DNA of 64,000 nt from an uncultured Verrucomicrobiota bacterium (GTDB lineage Bacteria > Verrucomicrobiota > Verrucomicrobiia > Limisphaerales > UBA9464), in the NCBI GenBank assembly GCA_903821635.1, contig CAIJLV010000138.1, positions 1-64,000 of the forward strand, given 5' to 3'. The translations under genes and the position numbers were made by a program. A model generated the notes under the pieces. That model was not told the DNA's origin. It searched no databases and saw only the letters and a list, made by a program, of their open reading frames with translations. Below, piece by piece: positions 52,059-59,869 of the stretch; position 1 is the first letter of the stretch; each line of letters opens with the position of its first letter.

Positions 52059-52073
52059 AGTCGGTGAACGGCG

Positions 52074-52664
52074 TTGCTGAGCGCGCTTTCACTGAATCTC
52101 GTTCCTGTTCACTTTCCCGACTTGAAGCCTCCACGTGGGCTCCGGACGGTTGCCGCGTGTGCGTTCCTGGTCGCTGGTAGCCTTTATGGCTGGTATCGCT
52201 GGACCTGGCCTTACGGTCCAAGGCCGTGCCAACTGCCCTGCCTCATGTCTGCGTTGCTCGGCACCGCCGCGGATGACAATGGGCGCTTTCCTGAAGACCT
52301 GTTCTCCACCAACACGATTGGCCAGCTTCGAGGTTGGGGAATTGGTGGCCAGTTAGGGGGGGATTTCCGGCGACATACCGGAAACCTTGCGCCGGATCGA
52401 CGCGGGTCTGCCTTTGGACGCCAATGTTTAGAGTTTGGTCTATTGGCCGGGCTTCCGCGCCGATGACCCCGCCTAACTCGCGATCATCTGGGACCGCACC
52501 GAGGGGGCTGGCTGGCAACGCTTTCCGGTCGCAGAGAAATGCGGTGGGTTTCGCGAACGGGACTCACGGCAGCCTTCCTGAAAACGCAGGCGGAACTCCG
52601 TGCCCACGTCCTCGCGAGCCGGACCAATCCACCGGTCCCGGCCGTCTTCAAGCCGGCGGACTGA
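52074..52664 (+). pseudogene. Decayed gene with frameshifts and internal stops
   Basis: The first frame (from 52074) gives a membrane-anchored N-terminus with FLVAGSLYGWYRW and [20 protein letters not shown]. Near a run of seven G (about 52356) sense shifts to the next frame: [20 protein letters not shown], then [32 protein letters not shown], interrupted by TAG, TAG and TAA. A last stretch returns to the first frame ([20 protein letters not shown]) and ends at 52664. Each piece looks protein-like and the order is continuous, so a single gene has decayed. The family is unknown, probably a small anchored protein. Confidence 0.6.
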
Positions 52665-52679
52665 GTCCCGAGGATTGGA

Positions 52680-52712
52680 TCGACTCGCGACTCGGAGAGT
52701 CGCGCTCCCGAC
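52680..52712. repeat. CTCGGAGAGTCGCGCTCCCG repeat
   Basis: CGACTCGCGACTCGGAGAGT then CGCGCTCCCG resembles the right end of the element at 9748-9776 (GGCTCGGAGAGCCGCGCTCC), with compensating changes that keep the GACTC...GAGTC hairpin. It lies just downstream of a decayed gene. Confidence 0.5.
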
Positions 52713-52909
52713 GGAATCACGTTCTCCAAGGCGGACACCTCCTTTCCCCCGCCCGCTCCTCCTTCCTGCGTCGGGAAGAGAGGGAGCCCAAGCCAAGGTC
52801 CAATTGCACCCTTCCCGCGGCCCCTTCATCCCGGGCTTGGCACCGTCGTGAACTTCCCGGCACACTTTTCCGCCGCCACCACCCACCACTTCCCGAGAAA
52901 GGTAACTCC

Positions 52910-54076
52910 ATGAGCAGCGTCCGCGTCCTCGTCGGCACCAAGAAGGGTGCCTTCATCCTCACCGCCGACGGCCAGCGCCGGAATTGGCAGATCACCGGTC
53001 CGCACTTCGCGGGCTGGGAAATCTACCACCTCAAGGGCTCTGCCCTGGACCCCAACCGCCTCTTCGCCTCGCAGTCGAGCGGCTGGTTCGGCCAGATCAT
53101 CCAGCGCTCCGACGACGGCGGCAAAACCTGGAACCCGCCCGGCACCAAACCCGAGGACCTCATGGGCCCCGACGGCATGCCGAACGGGAAGAGCAACGAG
53201 TTCCGCTACGAAGGCACCGTGGGCACCCACAAGTGGTATGACGGCACTCAGCATCCCTGGGAGTTTAAGCGCATCTGGCACCTCGAACCCTCGCTCACCG
53301 ATCCCGACCTCGTGTATGCCGGCGCCGAGGACGCCGCGCTGTTCCACTCCCGCGACGGCGGCAAGTCATGGCAGGAATTCGCCGGCCTGCGCGGCACGAA
53401 AGGCGCCCTGTGGCAGCCCGGCGCCGGCGGCATGGCCGTTCACACCATCATCCTTGATCCCCAGAATCCGCGCCGCATCTACGTCGCCATCTCGGCGGCG
53501 GGCGCCTTCCGCACCGATGACGGCGGCCTCACCTGGAAGCCGATCAACCGCGGCCTGAAATCCCAATACGAGCTGCCCGATCCCGACGCGGAAGTCGGCC
53601 ACTGCGTCCACCGCATCGCGCTGCACCCGTCGCGCCCCGACGTGCTCTACATGCAGAAGCACTGGGACATCATGCGCAGCGACAACGCTGGCGACCAATG
53701 GAGCGAGGTCAGCGGCAACCTGCCCACCGACTTCGGCTTCCCGATCGATGTCCACGCGCACGAACCGGAGACGATCTACGTCGTGCCCATCACCAGCGAC
53801 TCGCTGCACTACCCGCCCGACGGCAAGCTGCGCGTCTATCGCAGCAAATCCGGCGGCAACGACTGGGAACCGCTCACCAAAGGCCTGCCACAGCAGGACT
53901 GCTACGTGAACGTCCTGCGCGACGCGATGGCCGTGGACACGCTCGACACCTGCGGCGTCTATTTCGGGACGACCGGCGGCCAGGTCTATTGCTCGCCCGA
54001 CGGTGGCGATTCGTGGCAGACCATCGCCAGCCACCTGCCGCCCGTGCTGTCGGTGGAGGTGCAGACGCTGCCGTGA
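52910..54076 (+). CDS. BNR/Asp-box repeat beta-propeller protein (exo-sialidase-like fold)
   Basis: The 388-residue protein has repeated Asp-box motifs: [60 protein letters not shown] and [12 protein letters not shown]. That is at least six blades of a sialidase/YCF48-like propeller. No signal peptide is seen. A GAGAAAGG ribosome site precedes ATG 52910. The catalytic sialidase Arg triad is not evident, so a true sialidase role is unlikely. In other genomes I recall this protein next to a MoaD-like gene; here that partner lies 1.4 kb downstream. Confidence 0.88.
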   Translation: MSSVRVLVGTKKGAFILTADGQRRNWQITGPHFAGWEIYHLKGSALDPNRLFASQSSGWFGQIIQRSDDGGKTWNPPGTKPEDLMGPDGMPNGKSNEFRYEGTVGTHKWYDGTQHPWEFKRIWHLEPSLTDPDLVYAGAEDAALFHSRDGGKSWQEFAGLRGTKGALWQPGAGGMAVHTIILDPQNPRRIYVAISAAGAFRTDDGGLTWKPINRGLKSQYELPDPDAEVGHCVHRIALHPSRPDVLYMQKHWDIMRSDNAGDQWSEVSGNLPTDFGFPIDVHAHEPETIYVVPITSDSLHYPPDGKLRVYRSKSGGNDWEPLTKGLPQQDCYVNVLRDAMAVDTLDTCGVYFGTTGGQVYCSPDGGDSWQTIASHLPPVLSVEVQTLP

Positions 54077-54095
54077 ATCCTAACGAAGCATTCGT

Positions 54096-54437
54096 ATGTC
54101 TTGGAACCTGATCATCTATCAGCCGGGCAACCCGTCCGGACAAAGCAAACCCCTGGGTCGGCTTGACCGCGTGAAGGAAGCCTTTTCCTCCGTGTTCCCC
54201 GAACTTGAGTGGGAGTCACCGAATGAGGCCACGCTTCCCATCGAAGGTGGCTTTCGCCTCGAACTGACCGAACAGGATGGACTCGTCGTCGATGTTTCCA
54301 CACACGGTGGCTTCAATCACCTCCAGCAATTTGCCGAGCTTTGTAAGCGCGAGGGTTGGCGGATGGCCGATGCGCAGGAAGGCGAGGACGTGGATCTGGA
54401 GGACCCGGTGCGTTGGATGGAGGAGCGTTGTGGATAG
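54096..54437 (+). CDS. Conserved-looking protein of unknown function
   Basis: The 113-residue soluble protein starts MSWNLIIYQPGNPSGQSKPL and ends PVRWMEERCG, with an alternating strand/helix pattern and an acidic tail. It begins 19 bases after the BNR protein's stop. I do not recognise the family. Codon use is ordinary for the window. Confidence 0.65.
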   Translation: MSWNLIIYQPGNPSGQSKPLGRLDRVKEAFSSVFPELEWESPNEATLPIEGGFRLELTEQDGLVVDVSTHGGFNHLQQFAELCKREGWRMADAQEGEDVDLEDPVRWMEERCG

Positions 54438-54513
54438 CCGTTCCCGCGCGAAGATCTTTCGTCGTCGCTAACAGACGAATTCCGGAAGCCAACGTCTGAA
54501 ATGAAAGTTCCAC

Positions 54514-54592
54514 GTGCAACCCCAACCCCTCATCTGCGTTAGCGACGTGGAAGCCAGCAGTCGTTGGTATCAGCGCGTGCTCGGCTGCCGAA
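54514..54592 (+). pseudogene. Truncated VOC (glyoxalase/bleomycin-resistance) gene, cut by repeat element B
   Basis: From GTG 54514 the frame reads MQPQPLICVSDVEASSRWYQ then RVLGCR. This is the standard first strand and helix of a VOC-superfamily protein of the glyoxalase type. Immediately after, the sequence enters the GGCCCGGCAGGGCCGGCAGA arm of the inverted-repeat element. No continuation of the VOC domain is found downstream. Confidence 0.7.
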
Positions 54593-54593
54593 T

Positions 54594-54717
54594 GGCAAAA
54601 GGCCCGGCAGGGCCGGCAGAAAGTAGCCCCGGGCGTCAGCCCGGGGTAAATCGCCCCGTAGGGTCAGAGTCCCGGCAGGGGCGAATGGGCCCGAGTCTGC
54701 CACCCCCACTCGAACAG
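54594..54717. repeat. Nested inverted-repeat element, copy B (truncated)
   Basis: The outer left arm GGCCGGCAGAAAGTAGCCCC followed by the hairpin GGGCGTCAGCCCGGGG (54611-54646) is intact. The inner part (CCCGGCAGGGGCGAATGGGC) follows, but the right outer arm is missing. It sits at the break point of the VOC remnant and in direct orientation with copy C. Confidence 0.75.
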
Positions 54718-54760
54718 AAGCTGTCAGTAAACCCAACGTTGAGTTGGCATTATCCGCCTT

Positions 54761-55219
54761 ATGTATTTCTGGAACATTGATGAGCTCAAAAACGAAATGA
54801 CTGCGCGTCCATTTTCCGAACGGGAAATGCTGCCCTACTTGATAGTGTTCGTTGTTCTCTCTACTGCGAGTTCCTACATCACGACTGCTCCCTCTACCGT
54901 GTGGGACGGCCTTGGGGCAATGTGGAGTATCGCTCTCGCAGTGGTTGGCACCATTTACATTTACCGACAGAACGGTGGAGCGAGTGGCCGGCATTTCCTT
55001 CAGCGATACTTCGCAGTGGGTTGGGTCATTGGGCTGCGTTGCCTCGTCTTTGTCGGGGGTGCTGCCATCATCTTTTTCGTTACGCTAGACTGGATGGGGG
55101 GCGTTTCGGAAAACGCGAGCTGGCCTGAGTTCCTGTTTGGTGTGGTAGCCGAGACAGCGTTCTATTGGAGGATTGGCCACCATATCCGAGACGTTGCGCT
55201 CAGAACACCGATGGCCTGA
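54761..55219 (+). CDS. Orphan membrane protein
   Basis: The 152-residue product has three or four predicted helices: about residues 24-40 (LPYLIVFVVLSTASSYI), 52-68 (MWSIALAVVGTIYIY), 85-110 (YFAVGWVIGLRCLVFVGGAA) and a weak last one near 125-140. The family is not recognised. Base and codon use is less GC-rich than its neighbours. The gene is flanked by two copies of the inverted-repeat element (B and C). An alternative start is ATG 54797. Confidence 0.6.
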   Translation: MYFWNIDELKNEMTARPFSEREMLPYLIVFVVLSTASSYITTAPSTVWDGLGAMWSIALAVVGTIYIYRQNGGASGRHFLQRYFAVGWVIGLRCLVFVGGAAIIFFVTLDWMGGVSENASWPEFLFGVVAETAFYWRIGHHIRDVALRTPMA

Positions 55220-55250
55220 ACATATCACTGTCTTGTCTTTAGATCTGGCA

Positions 55251-55440
55251 AATGGCCCGTTAGGGCTGACAGAAGGTAGGCCCGGGCGTGGGCCCGAGGT
55301 AAATCGTCCCCCAGTGGTAGCGCCCCGGCAGGGGCGAAAGAGGCGGATTCTGCCGCCCCTGCCAGGGCTCTACCGTTTCTCCTGCTTGTTCACCCCGGGC
55401 TCACGCCCGGGGCTACGTTCTGCCGCGCCTCCGGCGCTGA
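55251..55440. repeat. Nested inverted-repeat element, copy C (complete)
   Basis: The left outer arm (about 55251-55299, GGGCTGACAGAAGGTAGGCC then CGGGCGTGGGCCCG) pairs with the right arm (about 55391-55440, CCGGGCTCACGCCCGGGGCT then ACGTTCTGCC). Inner arms GGTAGCGCCCCGGCAGGGGC and its imperfect complement lie between. The structure is the same as copy A at 9446. Confidence 0.82.
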
Positions 55441-55462
55441 TGACGGCAACTCCATCGCTGCC

Positions 55463-55759
55463 ATGATCCGCGTCGTCCTGCCCTACCACCTCCGCAACCT
55501 CGCCCGCGTGGACGAAGAGGTCACCTTGGACGTGCCCGAGCCGGTCACGATCACGGCGACGCTCGACGCCTTGGAAGCGCGTTTCCCCATGCTGCGCGGC
55601 ACCATCCGCGACCACGGGACGCTGAAGCGCCGGCCGTTCATCCGCTACTTCGCCTGCAAGGAAGACCTGTCGCTGGAGCCGGCCGACACCGTTTTGCCGG
55701 ACGCCGTCGTCGCCGGCACGGAACCCTTCCTCGTGGTCGGTGCGCTGGCCGGCGGCTGA
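55463..55759 (+). CDS. MoaD/ThiS-like ubiquitin-fold protein
   Basis: The 98-residue protein has a ubiquitin-like strand order: [20 protein letters not shown] at the start, a helix [10 protein letters not shown], and a C-terminal [11 protein letters not shown]. Ending in Gly-Gly suggests activation by adenylation or sulfur transfer, as in MoaD and ThiS. A true molybdopterin role is unlikely because no moa genes are nearby. It is probably the usual neighbour of the BNR-propeller protein. Confidence 0.82.
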   Translation: MIRVVLPYHLRNLARVDEEVTLDVPEPVTITATLDALEARFPMLRGTIRDHGTLKRRPFIRYFACKEDLSLEPADTVLPDAVVAGTEPFLVVGALAGG

Positions 55760-55766
55760 AACCCAC

Positions 55767-56333
55767 ATGAGCCAACCCACTGACAACGCCTTCGTCGCGC
55801 TGCTTCGCGGCATCAACGTCAGCGGCCAGAAACTGATGCCGATGGCCGCCGTGCGGGAGCACTTCACCGCCGCCGGCTACCGCCGGGTGCAGACCTACAT
55901 CCAGAGCGGTAACGTCTATTTCGAGACCCGCGTCCGTGACGCGCGGAAGCTGGAAACAGACCTCGGCCAACTGATCCGCACTGCCTACGGCTGGGAGGTG
56001 CCGGTGATGGTCCGCAGCCTCGCGGAGTTGGCGGACATCGTCGCGCGGAGTCCCTTTGCCGCGCCTGACCGGAGTTGTGAGCAGGTTTACGTGGGATTCC
56101 TCCGCGGCGTCCCGCCGGCCGCCGCCGCGGCCGATTTGGTGGCCCGGAGCATGGCGACGGACCGATTCGTGGTGGACGGCGCCACGCTCTACGTCTGGCA
56201 GCGCAAGGACGTGCCCAAGAACCTGCTCGACAAGCTGAACCTCGAACGCCTGCTCCAGACTGACGTGACGCTCCGCAACTGGGCCACCACCGTCCGTCTA
56301 ACCGCTTGGCCCACCGTGAAAACCACCGCATGA
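55767..56333 (+). CDS. DUF1697 family protein
   Basis: The 188-residue product begins MSQPTDNAFVALLRGINVSG and contains AGYRRVQTYIQSGNVYFETR, both diagnostic of DUF1697, and a C-terminal LLQTDVTLRNWATTVRL. The family has a compact alpha/beta fold and no established function. ATG 55767 lies seven bases after the MoaD-like stop, so the two may be co-transcribed. Confidence 0.9.
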   Translation: MSQPTDNAFVALLRGINVSGQKLMPMAAVREHFTAAGYRRVQTYIQSGNVYFETRVRDARKLETDLGQLIRTAYGWEVPVMVRSLAELADIVARSPFAAPDRSCEQVYVGFLRGVPPAAAAADLVARSMATDRFVVDGATLYVWQRKDVPKNLLDKLNLERLLQTDVTLRNWATTVRLTAWPTVKTTA

Positions 56334-56492
56334 ACGGATCCGTTTCCAACTCGGATTCTGCTGGGCGGGGCCGCCGGGAATCCGGGATACAAAATGATCC
56401 GGTTCGGTGTCCTGAATCACCGCGTTCGTTCGTCAGGGTTGTGGCATTTGACCGTTCAAGTTCTCCTGACCACTTCCACGATCACTACTGCC

Positions 56493-56612
56493 GTGTAGCC
56501 CTACCTCTGCTTCGAAGGCCGCTACGAAGCGGCCCTTGAATTCTACCGCCAGAAGCTTGGCCACGAAGTGCTGGCGCTGATGCGTTTTAAGGAATGCCGG
56601 CTCCCGGTAGGC
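56493..56612 (+). pseudogene. Remnant of a PhnB-like VOC gene
   Basis: In one frame the sequence reads V-stop-PYLCFEGRYEAALEFYRQKL and GHEVLALMRFKEC. This matches the N-terminus of PhnB-like VOC proteins, where I expect V-Q-P-Y-L. A TAG at 56496-56498 replaces the expected Gln codon. After about 38 codons the frame runs into the 3' end of the antisense TatD-like gene. Both ends are therefore broken. Confidence 0.7.
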
Positions 56613-56630
56613 CAATCCGTTGGGCAGCCT

Positions 56631-57440
56631 TCATGCCGTCGGAAGCCGGAACTTCGGCGACTGGCTCAAAAAGCGCACCGGGTTCTGGTAAACCACCTTG
56701 TCCACGGCCTCGGCGGTCCAGCCGCGGCGGCGCATTTCCAGCGCGGTCTTGGGAATCGCCAGCGGGACGCTTTCGCCCCAGTCGCACGCCGAGTTCATCC
56801 AGAGCCGGTCGCTGCCATACACGTCGAGGATGTCCACGGCGCGGGCCGGCGTGCATTTGCTGATCGGGTAGAGCGTCATGCCCGCCCAATGCCCGCGGTC
56901 GAGCACCACCTTCACCGTGTGCTCCTCCACGTGGTCGATCAGCACGCGCTCGGGCCGGATGCGCGGATCGTTCTTCAGCACGTCGAGGATCAGGCGGGTG
57001 CCCTTGAGCTTGTCCTCCAGATGCGGGGTGTGAACGAGGATGAGTTGGTCGTGTCGCGCGGCCAGGTCCACGTGCCGTTCGAGCACCTTCAGCTCGTTGC
57101 GCGAATTCTTGTTGAGGCCGATCTCGCCGATGCCGAGCACGGTGGGCCGATCAAGGAACTCCGGGATGATCCCGATGACGTCCTCGGCGAGCTTCACGTC
57201 CTCGGATTCCTTGGGGTTGATGCAGAGCCAGCAGAAGTGGGGCAGGCCGTATTTGGCGGCGCGGGCCGGCTCGTATTCCGTGAGTTGGCGGAAGTAGTCG
57301 CGGAAGCCGTCCACCGACGAGCGGTCGAAGCCGGCCCAGAAGGCGGGTTCGCAGACGGCGGCGCAGCCGGCGGTAACCATGTCGAGGTAGTCATCCGTGG
57401 TGCGGCTGACCATGTGGCCGTGGGGTTCGATGTAGCGCAT
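56631..57440 (-). CDS. TatD-like metal-dependent hydrolase (EboB-like)
   Basis: The 269-residue TIM-barrel amidohydrolase shows metal-binding IEPHGHM at residues 4-10, GIGEIGLNKN with Glu (about residue 102), LVHTPH (about 136-141), LIDHVEEHTV and NSACDWGES with the final Asp. The sequence pattern (SRTTDDYLDMVTAGCAAVCE, PAFWAGFDRSS) is that of EboB from the ebo cluster, involved in transport of precursors to the periplasm in other bacteria. No other ebo gene is in the window. Its 3' end abuts the VOC remnant. Confidence 0.8.
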   Translation of the reverse strand: MRYIEPHGHMVSRTTDDYLDMVTAGCAAVCEPAFWAGFDRSSVDGFRDYFRQLTEYEPARAAKYGLPHFCWLCINPKESEDVKLAEDVIGIIPEFLDRPTVLGIGEIGLNKNSRNELKVLERHVDLAARHDQLILVHTPHLEDKLKGTRLILDVLKNDPRIRPERVLIDHVEEHTVKVVLDRGHWAGMTLYPISKCTPARAVDILDVYGSDRLWMNSACDWGESVPLAIPKTALEMRRRGWTAEAVDKVVYQNPVRFLSQSPKFRLPTA

Positions 57441-57465
57441 AGAGAAAAGTCGCCCAAGGGTTCTG

Positions 57466-58308
57466 TTACATCAAGCAACGCAATGACCGCCCAAAACCGT
57501 CGGGACTGGGGAAAAGTGTTTCGGCATCGATGTTCATCAGAGCCAACTCAGACAAAAGCTCACGGCGAAGTGATGAAGGGATAAGCAATTTCCGAAGGTA
57601 ATTCTTCGGCTTGTCAGGCGATTTCTGCTGCGCCGACGCAACGAGGCTCTCACACGCTGGCTTCGTCAGATCGAAACCGAAGATGAACATCCCCTTTTGC
57701 TTGGGAATACGGTCGGGGACCAGATGCGGGAGTGTCTCTTCCACCCGAGATCCGTCGCAATGCTCGGCATAGGAATCTTCGTGCCCGCGGCTTTTGAAGC
57801 CTTTCGGGTCAACGCGGAAGCCGAGCAACTTATTGCGATCTCGGTTTGGAGCATCGTCAGGGTCAGCCGCTCTGAGCAGTTCACGGTGAATAGCCCAGAC
57901 GGCAGCGAAGTTCTCTGACGCGCCTTGGTCCGGCGGTGTGAGGTCTTCGGCAGCGAAGAAAGCTGCAACCCAAGGTGACAGCGAAACATCAAGCAACCTT
58001 GTCGGAGCACTGTAATGCTGCATCCATGCAAGCCATTCCGTGGCGCTGTCGGTTGCCGGACGGAACGGAAACCAAAGGTGGGCACGCCGAGTGAACTCTT
58101 TATAGCACCGCTGCTCGAATGTTTGAATGGTATCCTTCGATTGCAGGCCATTACGCCTCGCGCAGCGGACCGCTGTTGGCTCCAAGAGCCAATTGGCGCA
58201 TTGATGCCCGCGAAACAGCCATCCTCGAGTTTCCTCAAATTGCTGGCGCAGTTCGGTAAGCGTGGTGACAGGAACCTCAATCTCCTGATGTTTCGGATGA
58301 GTTTTCAT
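57466..58308 (-). CDS. FRG-domain protein
   Basis: The 280-residue protein has the FRG-domain signatures: RGWLFRGHQ (about residues 28-36) and MQHYSAPTRLLDVSLSPWVA (about 96-115), followed by AAFFAAED. FRG proteins are of unknown biochemical activity and are found in variable, often defence-related gene neighbourhoods. ATG 58308 overlaps the stop codon of the DUF5990 gene (58305) by four bases. Composition is less GC-rich than its neighbours, a sign of recent acquisition. Confidence 0.85.
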   Translation of the reverse strand: MKTHPKHQEIEVPVTTLTELRQQFEETRGWLFRGHQCANWLLEPTAVRCARRNGLQSKDTIQTFEQRCYKEFTRRAHLWFPFRPATDSATEWLAWMQHYSAPTRLLDVSLSPWVAAFFAAEDLTPPDQGASENFAAVWAIHRELLRAADPDDAPNRDRNKLLGFRVDPKGFKSRGHEDSYAEHCDGSRVEETLPHLVPDRIPKQKGMFIFGFDLTKPACESLVASAQQKSPDKPKNYLRKLLIPSSLRRELLSELALMNIDAETLFPSPDGFGRSLRCLM

Positions 58309-58784
58309 CTTGTTTCTCCTGCTTGCCACCCACCGCCGAGCAACGGCACTGACGCGCACGCCGGGCCGCCATCCTTCGCCACGGCGTGGACGCGGGCCAC
58401 CAGCGTTGCGTCCGTCTTCACGGCCTTGGCGATCTGGGCAGCCTTGAGGTCGCGCAGGTGAACCTTGAGCCGGCGGAACCGCTCGCACTGGCCGGCGCGT
58501 TCACTGGACCAGCTCAGGTAGAAGAACCGCTCCCCACGCTTGCCGTGGACTGCCGGGCCGGCGAAGTCGGGTGCGCCATCCAGGCTGGGCTTCACAGTGA
58601 TTTCCGTAGCCCACGCCAGCGCGCCGTTGCCCGCGGGTAAACCCGCCTGGAAACCATCCTTGATCTGCAGGTCGACCTGGATGTGGCGCCGTCCGTCAAA
58701 ACCCTCGAAGAGGTCCGCCGGCAGCGCTTCGCACACGAGGCGCACGCGCACGGTTGGCTCTGTGGTCTTGGTGGTGGTTGGCAT
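58305..58784 (-). CDS. DUF5990 family protein
   Basis: The 159-residue protein contains VRLVCEALPADLFEGFDG, SLDGAPDFAGPAVHGKRGER and RFFYLSWSSER. I recognise these as DUF5990 features. Function unknown; it is probably a small beta-rich soluble protein. It directly precedes the FRG-domain gene with overlapping stop and start, and follows the PIN toxin gene by four bases, so a four-gene operon is possible. Confidence 0.72.
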   Translation of the reverse strand: MPTTTKTTEPTVRVRLVCEALPADLFEGFDGRRHIQVDLQIKDGFQAGLPAGNGALAWATEITVKPSLDGAPDFAGPAVHGKRGERFFYLSWSSERAGQCERFRRLKVHLRDLKAAQIAKAVKTDATLVARVHAVAKDGGPACASVPLLGGGWQAGETR

Positions 58785-58788
58785 GGAA

Positions 58789-59250
58789 TCAAAGCTTCAC
58801 CGGCTTCAAGCCACAGGCAGCGGCCAGCTTCTGCTGCCGCTCGTCGAAGGTCAGGAAATGCTTCAGCTTTAGTTCCATCGCACAGGCGACATGCAGCACA
58901 TCGGAGGCCCGCGTGCCCAGCGTGGGCGAATGGGTCCGGCTCAATTCGATGGCCTGGTTCAACGCCGCCCGCAACATGACGGATGTCTGCTGAAGGTTTC
59001 CCTCCGCGAAGTCGTGATCCAAGGCACCCCAAGCTTCGATCGCCTTCTCCGACGAGACCTCTCCGCGAAACTGGGCGAGCCCGATGGCGTTCGCGATCTC
59101 GGCGCGCCCGTGATGGGTGACTGGCAGGGAACCGGGAAGCCGTGCGCGCCAAGCCACGATTGCACGTGAGCGTGGCTGGTGCAGGTAGAGCGGGATCAGT
59201 GCGCTCGGGTCCGCGTAAATGTCTTCAGCGGTCGCCACGGTTGTAGTCAT
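58789..59250 (-). CDS. PIN-domain toxin (VapC-like ribonuclease)
   Basis: The 153-residue PIN protein has the first acidic residue in IYADPSALIPLYL, a middle Glu in GRAEIANAIGLAQ, and the C-terminal RASDVLHVACAMEL and FLTFDERQQKLA. These are the metal-binding acidic positions of VapC-type RNases. ATG 59250 overlaps the upstream antitoxin gene by 26 bases, as expected for a toxin-antitoxin pair. Confidence 0.9.
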   Translation of the reverse strand: MTTTVATAEDIYADPSALIPLYLHQPRSRAIVAWRARLPGSLPVTHHGRAEIANAIGLAQFRGEVSSEKAIEAWGALDHDFAEGNLQQTSVMLRAALNQAIELSRTHSPTLGTRASDVLHVACAMELKLKHFLTFDERQQKLAAACGLKPVKL

Positions 59251-59479
59251 GCAGGGCTTGGGCCGCTTCCGCCGACATGGGCTCCGGCCTCTGGGCCAGT
59301 AAGCGGGCCATGTAGTCCGGCAAGGGGGCTCGCTTCCTTGGCTTCGGCGTGATCGGTTCAATCACGTAAGCTGGCTCGCCGTTGTCGGTGATGGTAACAC
59401 GGCCAAATTCCTCCAGCTTGCGCTTCACGGACCGGAAATCGGTGCGAAGTTCCCGGATGCTGGCGGTGGCGGTGTTCAT
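59225..59479 (-). CDS. Phd/YefM-type antitoxin
   Basis: The 84-residue protein begins with a Phd/YefM DNA-binding fold: ASIRELRTDFRSVKRKLEEF then GRVTITDNGEPAYVIEP. A C-terminal disordered, Pro/Arg-rich toxin-binding tail follows. It should neutralise the PIN toxin and repress the operon. Direct TGTTTCACGC and GTGAAACA half-sites just upstream (59485-59505) may be its operator. Confidence 0.88.
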   Translation of the reverse strand: MNTATASIRELRTDFRSVKRKLEEFGRVTITDNGEPAYVIEPITPKPRKRAPLPDYMARLLAQRPEPMSAEAAQALHDYNRGDR

Positions 59480-59483
59480 ATGC

Positions 59484-59506
59484 GTGAAACACTACTGTTT
59501 CACGCT
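59484..59506. promoter_or_regulatory. Possible operator of the toxin-antitoxin operon
   Basis: The inverted sequence CGTGAAACA-CTACT-TGTTTCACG (about 59483-59505) is a perfect nine-base palindrome with a five-base centre, located directly upstream of the antitoxin ATG. Such palindromes are the usual autoregulatory sites of Phd/VapB-type antitoxins. Confidence 0.65.
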
Positions 59507-59512
59507 GTTCGG

Positions 59513-59782
59513 TCAACCGGCTTTCCCCGGCCACGCGCCCACGGCGCCTTTGCCCGGAGCCTTGGCGATGGGTTCGGCCGTGGGATCGCTGAAGGCGAGC
59601 AGGACGGCTTCGGCGCGCTTCGGATCACCGTCCGCGAGATGTTTCATGGCGTCGCGGAACGCGGTCAGGCGGAAGTCGGCGTCGCCGGAACCGCGGTCCA
59701 CGCGGTCGAGGAAGGCGGCGAGCTCGATGAGCTTGCACCGGGCGTCCATGAAGTAGAGGTCGAGCACTTGCTGGCGCGTCAT
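59513..59782 (-). CDS. Small helical protein of unknown function
   Basis: The 89-residue product from ATG 59782 starts MTRQQVLDLYFMDARCKLIE, continues LAAFLDRVDRGSGDADF, and ends in a Gly/Pro-rich tail. It is soluble and helical. I have the impression of having seen similar short proteins in Verrucomicrobiota and Bacteroidota, but I cannot name a family. An upstream in-frame ATG at 59824 is possible. Confidence 0.6.
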   Translation of the reverse strand: MTRQQVLDLYFMDARCKLIELAAFLDRVDRGSGDADFRLTAFRDAMKHLADGDPKRAEAVLLAFSDPTAEPIAKAPGKGAVGAWPGKAG

Positions 59783-59869
59783 AGGCAGGAAATTGACGGA
59801 GGAAACGTGGCTTGGCTTCACCACTGGCTCAAGTGTGAGTGTATTGGGGTGGGAGCGTTGCTTGCGTTC

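Noticed and set aside
52334-52909. 192-codon N-terminal extension of the BNR protein
   Set aside because: The extension runs through the decayed gene and a repeat in another frame. A good ribosome site and the first conserved strand occur at ATG 52910.
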